A stretch of 64,000 nt of DNA from a bacterium (lineage in GTDB: Bacteria > Actinomycetota > Acidimicrobiia > Spongiisociales > ZC4RG35), in the NCBI GenBank assembly GCA_024638655.1, contig JAHEJW010000010.1:1-64000 (forward strand). The letters run 5' to 3'. This document shows, one piece after another, positions 6,994-14,508 of the stretch (the first letter of the stretch is position 1; each line of letters begins with the position of its first letter). A program made the position numbers and the translations under genes. The notes beneath the pieces were generated by a model. That model saw only the letters and a list, made by a program, of their open reading frames with translations, had not been told where the DNA came from and made no database searches.

Positions 6994-8378
6994 GCCGGTC
7001 TCCCGAGGAGATGGTGCTGGCCGGCGTCGGTGATGTGCGCGTCGAAGAACGTGCCGGCCGGGTGATGGCCGTCGACGTGCACCAACTTGCCGGTTCTTGT
7101 CCTGGTCGTGGCCACTTCGGGCCTCTTCTTCGAAGGCCCTTCAGAAAGCACTTCTGCCGTCGATCCGACCATCTCCAGGTTCCGCTCGTGCGATATCCGG
7201 TTCTGAGTCTCGACCAGACGCTGAAAGCGCTTTTGGATCACGTCATCGGAGACGAACCTGTCCGTCATCTTCGCCGCAGCCGTGCCGGGGCGCGGCGAGA
7301 AGATGAACATGAACGCCTGGTCGAAGCGGGCTTCCTCGATGACCTCCATCGTCAACTCGAAGTCTTCGTCTGTCTCGCCGGGGAACCCGACAATGATGTC
7401 CGTGGAAACTGCCAGACCTGGGATCATCTCCCTCGCCATGCCCAATCTCTCCATGTACTTGCGCCGGTGATAGCCCCGGTGCATCGCTGAGAGAACTCGG
7501 TCGGACCCCGACTGGAGTGGGAAGTGCAGTTGCTCGCAGACGGCATCGGTCTCGGCCATTGCCCTTGCCACGTCTTCTCGGAAGTCGTTCGGGTGAGGAC
7601 TGGTGAACCTGACCCGGCGGATCCCGTCGACACTGCCGACCCGACGAAGGAGATCGCCGAATATCGGACGACGCTTCCCGTCGATAGCCAGATCACGACC
7701 GTAGGTGTCGACGTTCTGTCCCAGCAGTGTGACCTCGACCACACCCTCTGCGACGAGCCTCTCGACTTCACGCACCACATCTCCAGGCCGCCTTGACACC
7801 TCAACACCTCGAACGGAAGGCACGATGCAGAAGGTGCACGTGTTGTTACAGCCGACCTGGATACTCACCCACGCCGAATGTTGCTGCTCTCTCCGCACCG
7901 GGAGCGAGGAGGGCATGGCTTGCAGCTCGTCGACCACCTCGGTTATCGGTCCCCACTCCTCGACATGGTCTATGAGATGAAGCACGCGGTCGAGATTGTG
8001 GGTCCCCATCACCACGTCGACCCAGGGCGCCCGCTCTCTAACCAGGTCGCGATCCTTCTGAGCCGCACAGCCGCCGACTACGAGAAGCATGTCCGGGTTT
8101 TCGTCCTTGACCGCCTTCAACTGACCGAGGTTGCCGTACAGCCTGTTGTCGGCGTTCTCCCGGATCGTGCAGGTGTTGATGTAGACGACGTCGGCGGACG
8201 AGTAGTCCCCGGTCGCGATCATCCCGTCTTGCTCGAACAGCCCGGCAATGCGCTCCGAGTCGTGCTCGTTCATCTGACACCCGAAGGTACGAATGAAATA
8301 TCGCTTCCCCGCTCGGGTCGGCATGCGCCGAGCCATCTCGCGGGTCCTTGGGGTTGGCAGCAGAACGGTCTGGGTCAT
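6990..8378 (-). CDS. miaB: tRNA-2-methylthio-N6-dimethylallyladenosine synthase
   Basis: Radical-SAM methylthiotransferase acting on i6A37 of tRNA. The UPF0004 domain carries three cluster cysteines (TFGCQMN, NTCTIRE, GGCAAQ). The radical SAM core has the CNNTCTFC cysteine triad (CxxxCxxC). A TRAM domain ends the protein. The length of 462 is usual. M1 (8378), M15 and M19 are possible starts and none has a clear ribosome binding site. M1 leaves a 13-base gap after rny. The stop overlaps the CTG start of miaA. Confidence 0.97.
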   Translation of the reverse strand: MTQTVLLPTPRTREMARRMPTRAGKRYFIRTFGCQMNEHDSERIAGLFEQDGMIATGDYSSADVVYINTCTIRENADNRLYGNLGQLKAVKDENPDMLLVVGGCAAQKDRDLVRERAPWVDVVMGTHNLDRVLHLIDHVEEWGPITEVVDELQAMPSSLPVRREQQHSAWVSIQVGCNNTCTFCIVPSVRGVEVSRRPGDVVREVERLVAEGVVEVTLLGQNVDTYGRDLAIDGKRRPIFGDLLRRVGSVDGIRRVRFTSPHPNDFREDVARAMAETDAVCEQLHFPLQSGSDRVLSAMHRGYHRRKYMERLGMAREMIPGLAVSTDIIVGFPGETDEDFELTMEVIEEARFDQAFMFIFSPRPGTAAAKMTDRFVSDDVIQKRFQRLVETQNRISHERNLEMVGSTAEVLSEGPSKKRPEVATTRTRTGKLVHVDGHHPAGTFFDAHITDAGQHHLLGRPA

Positions 8379-8391
8379 GCGGTTGCCTGGG

Positions 8392-9933
8392 TCAGCGTGC
8401 GAAATCGGTTGCCCGGAACTCCCTGATCACCGTCACCTCTATCTGGCCCGGATACTGGAGATCCTCTTCGAGTTTACGAGCGATCTTGCGCGAAAGCTCC
8501 CTGGCCTCCAGATCGTTCACACCGCCGGGGTCCACCATTACCCTCACCTCGCGTCCCGCTTGAAGAGCGAATACCTCCTCGACGCCCTCGAATTCGAGAG
8601 CGATGCTCTCCAGGCGTTCCAGACGCTTCACATAGCCTTCAAGGGTCTCCCGACGAGCTCCGGGACGGGCTGCCGAGACGGCGTCCGCCGCTTGGACGAT
8701 GACCGCCAGCACCGTCCTCGGTTCCACTTCGTTGTGGTGCGCCTCGATACCGTGCACCACGGCCGGATCCTCTTCAAAGCGCCGTGCGATCTCTGCCCCG
8801 ATCAGCGCGTGCGAGCCTTCGACCTCGTGCGTCACCGCCTTGCCGATGTCGTGCAGTAGAGCTGCACGCTTGACGGGCCCAGGATCGATCCCCAGCTCCG
8901 ACGCCAGCATCGAGGCGATCTGGGCGGTCTCCACCAGGTGGTTGAGCACGTTCTGACCATATGAGGTGCGGTACTTCAGCCTTCCCATCAGAGTTATGAG
9001 CTCTGGGTGGAGACGTGACACGCCAACCTCGACCAGAGCCCACTCGCCGGCATCCCGGACGCTCTGTTCCACCTCCGCCTTTGCCTTCTCGTACATCTCC
9101 TCGATGGAGGCGGGATGAATGCGCCCATCGGCGACCAGCTTCTCCACCGTGATCCGCGCGACCTCTCTCCTCACCGGGTCGAACGAGCTGACCGAGACCG
9201 CCTCAGGTGTGTCATCGACGATGAGATTGGTCCCCGTCACCGACTCGAGGTGCCGAATATTGCGACCCTCCCGGCCGATGATTCGCCCCTTCATCTCATC
9301 GGAAGGCAGCTCGATTACAGAAACCGTCGACTCTGTCACGACCTCTGACGAGAGCCTCTGGATCGCAGTCGCCAAAATCCTGCGCGCCCTGCGGTCGGCT
9401 TCTTCCCGCGCCTTCACTTCCAGGTCGCGAACCACGATCATCGCCTCGCGCCGCGCCTCGTCTTCGACTTGCTCGAGTAGCTCCGCCTTTGCGGCAGCAA
9501 CGTCGATACCGGAGACCTTCTCGAGCTGGAACCGAGCCTCCTCCTTGAGCTGCTCAAGGTCACCCCGGGATCTCGTCACTTCCTCTTCACGGTCGATCAG
9601 GAGCTGTTCGCGTTGGGCCAGGTTCGAGGCGCGCTGTTCAAGGGTTTCCTCTCGCTGCCCCAGCCTCGACTCGAGATTGGAGAGCTCGAGCCGACGAAGC
9701 GCCAGACCCTCCTCCTCTTTCTCCCGGTAGGCCTCCGCCTTGGCCCTGCCCTCATCCTCGGCCTTGACCAGGATGGTCTTGGCCTCGAGACGCGCCCCGG
9801 CGACAGCGTCCTCCGCCGAAGCACCATCACGCTCCCGCCGCCGGGCCGTAGTGAGCCTCGTGAACAGGTAGCCAAACCCGAGACCGATGGCCAGGCCGAA
9901 CACCGTCAGGCCGATCACCACAGGGTCGGTCAT
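8392..9933 (-). CDS. rny: ribonuclease Y
   Basis: Membrane-anchored endoribonuclease that starts mRNA decay. 513 residues from ATG 9933, chosen because GAAGGGA lies 6 bases upstream and because the protein then begins with the usual N-terminal membrane helix (VVIGLTVFGLAIGLGFGYLF). A long charged coiled coil follows (about 30-200), then a KH domain around GRIIGREGRNIRHLE, and an HD domain with ALLHDIGKA and the histidine pair in IEAHHNEV. With rnj at 35250 the organism has both RNase Y and RNase J. The unit lies downstream of recA across a 291-base gap. Confidence 0.97.
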   Translation of the reverse strand: MTDPVVIGLTVFGLAIGLGFGYLFTRLTTARRRERDGASAEDAVAGARLEAKTILVKAEDEGRAKAEAYREKEEEGLALRRLELSNLESRLGQREETLEQRASNLAQREQLLIDREEEVTRSRGDLEQLKEEARFQLEKVSGIDVAAAKAELLEQVEDEARREAMIVVRDLEVKAREEADRRARRILATAIQRLSSEVVTESTVSVIELPSDEMKGRIIGREGRNIRHLESVTGTNLIVDDTPEAVSVSSFDPVRREVARITVEKLVADGRIHPASIEEMYEKAKAEVEQSVRDAGEWALVEVGVSRLHPELITLMGRLKYRTSYGQNVLNHLVETAQIASMLASELGIDPGPVKRAALLHDIGKAVTHEVEGSHALIGAEIARRFEEDPAVVHGIEAHHNEVEPRTVLAVIVQAADAVSAARPGARRETLEGYVKRLERLESIALEFEGVEEVFALQAGREVRVMVDPGGVNDLEARELSRKIARKLEEDLQYPGQIEVTVIREFRATDFAR

Positions 9934-9970
9934 TGTGGTCCCTTCTACCGGGGGACCTGTGAGACAAGTC

Positions 9971-9995
9971 GTGCCGAGCCCAAAGGACTCGGCAC
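9971..9995 (-). terminator. hairpin between recA and rny
   Basis: GTGCCGAG and CTCGGCAC form a perfect 8-bp stem around 9 bases, with no T-tract on either side. It is the only clear structure in the 9934-10224 gap. It may end the recA transcript or protect the 5' end of the rny message. The rest of the gap holds no convincing gene: recX, often next to recA, is absent here. An AGGAGGAG on the minus strand near 10040 precedes only a 25-codon ORF. Confidence 0.5.
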
Positions 9996-10224
9996 ACGAA
10001 ATGAGCAACTCGTCAGGCGGGATCTATTCACCCGTGCTTTCGGTAGCTCCTCCTATCGCTGTCCTCGAGGTTCCGGTGTTTCAATATGTCCAATTCCGTG
10101 TGTCTAGTGCTGATCCTAACGCAGGACCTGCGCCGTCGGAACACAAAGGTTCGCGAAATTCAACGATCTTTCGCGTTCTCGGCCCGAGCACATGGCGACA
10201 CCGGCAACTCGTGAGGAGACCGGG

Positions 10225-11286
10225 TCACTCCTCGGTCTGGGCGGGCTCTTCGGCCGGCTCCTCCTCGGACTCTTCGTCGTTGTCGACGAGCCCGACCGCT
10301 TCGTATACCTTGGCCTGGAGCTGCATGGCCAATTCCGGGTTCTCCCGAAGGAAGCGCTTGGCGTTTTCCCTTCCCTGACCGAGCTGATCGTCGTCGAAGG
10401 TGTACCAGGCGCCGCTCTTCTTGACCACGTCATTGTCGACCGCCACGTCGATCAGGCTTCCTTCGCGCGATATCCCCTGCCCGAACATGATGTCGAACTC
10501 GGCGAGTCTGAATGGTGGCGCCATCTTGTTCTTGGCCACCTTGACCCTGACCCGGTTGCCGATGTTTTCGCTCCCATCCTTGATCGACTCGATACGACGA
10601 ATGTCGAGACGAACGGAGGAGTAGAACTTCAAAGCACGTCCGCCCGGCGTCGTCTCAGGTGAGCCGAACATCACACCTATCTTCTCTCTCAACTGGTTGA
10701 TGAACACCGCGGTCGTCCGCGACTTGTTCAGCGTCCCGGCGAGCTTGCGGAGCGCCTGTGACATGAGACGAGCTTGGAGACCGACGTGACTGTCCCCCAT
10801 CTCACCTTCGATCTCGGCGCGTGGGACGAGAGCGGCGACCGAGTCGATGACCAGCACGTCGAGGGCACCTGAGCGAATCAGCATGTCGGCGATCTCGAGA
10901 GCCTGCTCCCCGGTGTCGGGCTGGGAGATCAGCAGCTCATCCACGTCGACACCGATCGCCTTGGCATAGATCGGGTCGAGTGCGTGCTCGGCATCGATGA
11001 ATGCGGCGATGCCACCGTTGCGCTGGGCCTCGGCCACGATATGCAGCGCCAGCGATGTCTTGCCCGAGCTCTCAGGCCCGTACACCTCGACGATACGGCC
11101 ACGGGGCACACCACCTATGCCCAGCGCCAGGTCCAGGGAAAGCGCTCCGGTCGGGATGACGTCGACCTTCCTGATGGCGGCCTCGCCCATCTTCATGATT
11201 GCGCCTTTGCCGAACTGACGCTCAATCTGGCCCACGGCCATGTCGAGTGCTTTCTCGCGTTCCACTTTGCGTCCTTCCTGACTCAT
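10225..11286 (-). CDS. recA: recombinase RecA
   Basis: 353 residues. DNA strand-exchange protein and coprotease for LexA. The Walker A GPESSGKT is at residues 70-77, Walker B is [12 protein letters not shown], and the L2 loop region [22 protein letters not shown] is intact. The C-terminus is acidic ([11 protein letters not shown]), as usual. There is no intein. Behind the start there is no convincing Shine-Dalgarno sequence, which fits a nearly leaderless transcript from the promoter at 11296-11318. A LexA box lies further upstream. Confidence 0.99.
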   Translation of the reverse strand: MSQEGRKVEREKALDMAVGQIERQFGKGAIMKMGEAAIRKVDVIPTGALSLDLALGIGGVPRGRIVEVYGPESSGKTSLALHIVAEAQRNGGIAAFIDAEHALDPIYAKAIGVDVDELLISQPDTGEQALEIADMLIRSGALDVLVIDSVAALVPRAEIEGEMGDSHVGLQARLMSQALRKLAGTLNKSRTTAVFINQLREKIGVMFGSPETTPGGRALKFYSSVRLDIRRIESIKDGSENIGNRVRVKVAKNKMAPPFRLAEFDIMFGQGISREGSLIDVAVDNDVVKKSGAWYTFDDDQLGQGRENAKRFLRENPELAMQLQAKVYEAVGLVDNDEESEEEPAEEPAQTEE

Positions 11287-11295
11287 ATCGCTGTC

Positions 11296-11318
11296 ACCGT
11301 ATCGATTGTCCCTGACAA
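11296..11318 (-). promoter_or_regulatory. RecA-NDp-like (PafBC-type) promoter of recA
   Basis: On the minus strand TTGTCAGGG, 8 bases, then TACGGT. This fits the mycobacterial DNA-damage promoter TTGTCRGTG-N8-TANNNT with one mismatch. The -10 ends 9 bases before the ATG, so the message would have almost no leader. It suggests LexA-independent damage control besides the LexA box. Confidence 0.6.
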
Positions 11319-11335
11319 GAATTCGCAGACTACTC

Positions 11336-11349
11336 CGAACATGTGTTCG
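11336..11349. promoter_or_regulatory. LexA box of recA
   Basis: CGAACATGTGTTCG, a perfect SOS palindrome 50-63 bases before the recA start and just after the thpR stop. Confidence 0.94.
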
Positions 11350-11359
11350 TAGATGGTAT

Positions 11360-11902
11360 TTATCGGGTCAGAGCAAAGGTTTCAAGGGGCTCGTACCGGG
11401 CAGGGCCCCCTCCGAGGTGGCTTCTAAAGACAACGACCCGGTCGCACACCCATCCCAGTCGTATCTCCTCCCCGACGAGGGGGCGGACATCGGCCGGAGG
11501 ACGCACTCTGGCCAGGGTCACATGGGGGTGAAAGGGTCTTTCCTCTGGTGCCATCCCTGCACCAACCGCTGCCTCCTCCGTGATCCGGTTGAGACGCTCC
11601 ATGGACCTCCCACCGGTGCGCACCCCCAGCCAGACCACGGTTGCCCTCTTCGGGTTTGGGAATGCCCCGAAGTTGCCCAGGGCCACGGTGAAAGCCGACT
11701 CGGAACACACCTCGCCGAGACCAGACAGGAAGCGCTCGAGGGTCACCTGCTCGATCGTCCCGAGGAAGCGCAGCGTCAGATGCCAATTCTCCTGAGGTGC
11801 GAGCGTGCCGGGGATTTCGAAGCTTCCGATCCGATCCGAGAGCGCCAGCCTGGTCTCGACCGGAAGAGGGACCCCGGCGAAGATCCTTATTGGCTCCACC
11901 AC
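11360..11902 (-). CDS. thpR: RNA 2',3'-cyclic phosphodiesterase (2'-5' RNA ligase family)
   Basis: 180 residues of the 2H phosphoesterase fold. The two catalytic H-x-T-x motifs are H41-L-T (HLTLRFLG) and H127-V-T (HPHVTLAR), spaced as in the family. It hydrolyses 2',3'-cyclic phosphates on RNA, and in vitro some members ligate tRNA halves. GTG start inside the 3' end of cinA with a 16-base overlap, so translation is probably coupled. The cinA-thpR-recA order is common in actinobacteria and Deinococcus-like genomes, hence the old ligT names near recA. Confidence 0.92.
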   Translation of the reverse strand: MVEPIRIFAGVPLPVETRLALSDRIGSFEIPGTLAPQENWHLTLRFLGTIEQVTLERFLSGLGEVCSESAFTVALGNFGAFPNPKRATVVWLGVRTGGRSMERLNRITEEAAVGAGMAPEERPFHPHVTLARVRPPADVRPLVGEEIRLGWVCDRVVVFRSHLGGGPARYEPLETFALTR

Positions 11903-13122
11903 TTGCCCAGAAGGGCGAGCCTGGTGAGCTGAAGAGCCGAGGTGACCGCATAGGCGCGTACCCGTTCGCGGTCACCGGGGAGATGGAGCTCCCGGGCCTG
12001 GGTTCGCTCCGGTGTCGAAACTGCTATCACGACAGTCCCCACCGAGCGTTCCAGAGGATCGGGGCCGGCCGAGCCGGTGACCGACACTGCGACGTCCACG
12101 CCGAGCAGATCCTTGGCGCCGATCGCCATCTGCTCGGCCGTGTCGACGTCGACGACCATCGATATGTCCGTAACACCGAGAAGCTTGTGTTTCAGATCCG
12201 AGTGATAGGCGACGAGTCCTCCCATCACCACCTCCGAAGAGCCCGGGACAGAGGTCAGCGCAGCCGAGACCAGCCCACCCGTCATCGACTCGGCGGTCCC
12301 GATCTTGAGGCCAAGGCTGGCGAGGAGATTGAGGACGACCGCCTCCATGGTCTCGTCGTCCGCACCGAAAATGGCGTCCCCGAGACGGGTTCGCACCTCG
12401 TTTTCGACCGGCTCGATCAGGTTGACGGCTGCCTGGTGATCTGCGGCTTTCGCCGAGATCCTGATCTTGATCTCACCCTGCGACGCCAGGAACGCCACGG
12501 AGGGGTTTTTCGATCCGGTGAAGAGATCATCAAGGATCTCCGCCACGTCGGATTCCGCCTTCCCCCAACTGCGGAGCAGCCGGCTGACCAGCACAGATTC
12601 GTCACCGCCGGCTTCCAGGATCCTCGGGATGACCTCCGCCTGGAGGAGATGGGCCATCTCGGCCGGTACCCCGGGAATGCAGAAGACCAGGGTGCCATCG
12701 TGCTCGAGGGCCAACCCTGGTGCTGTTCCTTTGGGATTCTCGAGAAGCTCGGCCCCGTCCGGGTGGAATGCCTGCCGCACATTCGACTCCGGCATCTCCC
12801 TGCCCCTTCGCTCCCACCACCCCCGCAGCCGATCGGCATACTCCTCGGAGAAAACCAGGTCACGTCCGGTGGCCTGACAAAGAGCTTCGCGGGTCAAATC
12901 GTCCTGGGTCGGACCGATCCCACCTGTGATGACGACCGCATCGGCTCGGCCGATGGCCAGCGAGATCGCAGCGGCAGCCCGGTCCAGGTTGTCACCCACG
13001 ACCTGCTGGTGGTTGGCGTCCAGCCCCCGTTCGGCCAGGGCCGCCCCGATCGTCGCAGCATTGGAGTTGACGATCTGGCCAAGAAGCAGCTCGGTGCCAA
13101 CCGCGATCACTTCGACTATCAC
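11887..13122 (-). CDS. cinA: CinA, competence/damage-inducible and NMN deamidase
   Basis: 411 residues. The N-terminal COG1058/MoCF-like domain (VGTELLLGQIVNSNA, TGGIGPTQDDLT) acts as an ADP-ribose/CoA-type pyrophosphatase. The C-terminal domain (from about 265) carries GTAESMTGGL with the nucleophilic Ser of nicotinamide mononucleotide deamidase, recycling NMN into NAD synthesis. GTG start overlapping the rimO stop as GTGA. No LexA box was seen directly in front, so any damage induction would come with the upstream gene or from recA-proximal signals. Confidence 0.96.
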   Translation of the reverse strand: MIVEVIAVGTELLLGQIVNSNAATIGAALAERGLDANHQQVVGDNLDRAAAAISLAIGRADAVVITGGIGPTQDDLTREALCQATGRDLVFSEEYADRLRGWWERRGREMPESNVRQAFHPDGAELLENPKGTAPGLALEHDGTLVFCIPGVPAEMAHLLQAEVIPRILEAGGDESVLVSRLLRSWGKAESDVAEILDDLFTGSKNPSVAFLASQGEIKIRISAKAADHQAAVNLIEPVENEVRTRLGDAIFGADDETMEAVVLNLLASLGLKIGTAESMTGGLVSAALTSVPGSSEVVMGGLVAYHSDLKHKLLGVTDISMVVDVDTAEQMAIGAKDLLGVDVAVSVTGSAGPDPLERSVGTVVIAVSTPERTQARELHLPGDRERVRAYAVTSALQLTRLALLGKWWSQ

Positions 13123-14426
13123 GCGACAACCGCCTCCATGTCATGGCCAAAGGCCGCGGTGAATTCGACCTCGAGCCACTCGCCCGGGACTCCGCTGTCG
13201 GTGCGTACGACGCCGTCGATTTCGGGAGCGTGTCGATATGTCCGTCCCACCGGAACTCCCTCTTCCACTTGATCGATGAGGACTAGGCCCTTCCGACCGA
13301 CCCATTCGGCATTGGCCTTGGCCGTCAGCTCGTCCTGGATGTCGCTCAGGTGTCTGAGTCGCTCCATCGCGATGTCACGGGGTATCTGGTTGTCCATCAC
13401 GGCGGCGGGCGTCCCCGGTTCGGGTGAGAATGGGAAGAATCCGGCCCAGTCGAGGCGCGCTTCGACAAGGAAATCGGCCAGTTCCTCCACCTGGGAGTCG
13501 CTCTCGCCAGGAAAACCGACGATGAAAGATGAGCGCATGGCAGCCCCCGGTGACATCGACCGGATGCGACTGACCAGATTCAGGTGTTTCTCGCCATTTC
13601 CAGGACGCTTCATCGCTCGGAGCAGGCTCCCGGAGGCATGCTGCAGGGAAAGATCGAAGTAGGGAGTCACCAGAGGACTCGAGGTCATGACCTCGAGGAG
13701 GCGGTCGGTGATTTCACGGGGATGCAGATACAGGAGCCTCAGCCACCGAACACCCGGAACGTCAGACAGGAAGGCGAGCAGGTCGGGAAGACCGCCGGGG
13801 GCTCCGATATCGCGCCCGTAAGCCGCCAGATCCTGGGCAACCAGAATCACCTCACCTACACCGGCCGTGACCAGACCTTCGAGCTCAGCTCTTATCTCGG
13901 TCGGCCGGCGAGAGCGCTGCTTCCCACGAATCGAAGGGATCGCACAGAACGTGCACGGCTTGTTGCATCCCTCGGCGACCTTGAGGTAGGCGTATGGGAA
14001 GTCGGAGACTGGGCGGCCTGTGGCGTGGAGGATGTCCATCACGGGACGCCGAGTCAGGTTCACCGGCTCCCAGTTGGTCAGTCGATCCAGGACCCCGACC
14101 AGTTCCCCGTACCGATCGAGCCCGAGGACGCTGTCAATCTCCGGCAGGGCGCTCTCGACGTCGGAGCCGAACCTCTGCGCCATACAGCCGAGCACCACAG
14201 ACCTTGCGTCCGCTCGTTTGCGATCTTGGAGCTCGAGGATGGCCTCCACCGACTCGGCGCGGGCCTCTTCGATGAAGGCGCAGGTGTTGACCATGACGAC
14301 ATCCGCATTCTCCGGTGAATCTGCCCATGTGTACCCGGCCTCGGACAACATGGCAGTCACCTTCTCCGAGTCGACTTGGTTTTTCGCACAGCCGAGCGTC
14401 GTCAGCCAGAGAGAGGGACCTGCCAT
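13119..14426 (-). CDS. rimO: ribosomal protein uS12 methylthiotransferase RimO
   Basis: Radical-SAM enzyme that methylthiolates an aspartate of ribosomal protein S12. The N-terminal cluster cysteines are TLGCAKNQVDSEK (the RimO-specific form), NTCAFI and LGCMAQR. The radical SAM motif is CNKPCTFC (CxxxCxxC), and a TRAM domain is at the C-terminus. The start is taken at ATG 14426, 12 residues after the first ORF codon, where homology begins. It is a paralogue of miaB, the two sharing architecture but differing at CAKNQ versus CQMNE. First gene of rimO-cinA-thpR. Confidence 0.96.
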   Translation of the reverse strand: MAGPSLWLTTLGCAKNQVDSEKVTAMLSEAGYTWADSPENADVVMVNTCAFIEEARAESVEAILELQDRKRADARSVVLGCMAQRFGSDVESALPEIDSVLGLDRYGELVGVLDRLTNWEPVNLTRRPVMDILHATGRPVSDFPYAYLKVAEGCNKPCTFCAIPSIRGKQRSRRPTEIRAELEGLVTAGVGEVILVAQDLAAYGRDIGAPGGLPDLLAFLSDVPGVRWLRLLYLHPREITDRLLEVMTSSPLVTPYFDLSLQHASGSLLRAMKRPGNGEKHLNLVSRIRSMSPGAAMRSSFIVGFPGESDSQVEELADFLVEARLDWAGFFPFSPEPGTPAAVMDNQIPRDIAMERLRHLSDIQDELTAKANAEWVGRKGLVLIDQVEEGVPVGRTYRHAPEIDGVVRTDSGVPGEWLEVEFTAAFGHDMEAVVA

Positions 14427-14508
14427 TGAGGCAAGCCTAAATCGACGTCTAGCCTTCACGAACCCACCGCGGGTCGCCGGTTCCTAGACTCACACCCCCT
14501 CGACAAGA

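Noticed and set aside
9934-10224. recX between recA and rny
   Set aside because: No ORF of suitable length or composition in the gap; only a hairpin and an orphan ribosome-binding-site-like word.
11797-13272. 491-codon plus-strand ORF
   Set aside because: Antisense to cinA. His/Arg/Gly-rich translation without domain pattern, produced by GC-biased third positions.
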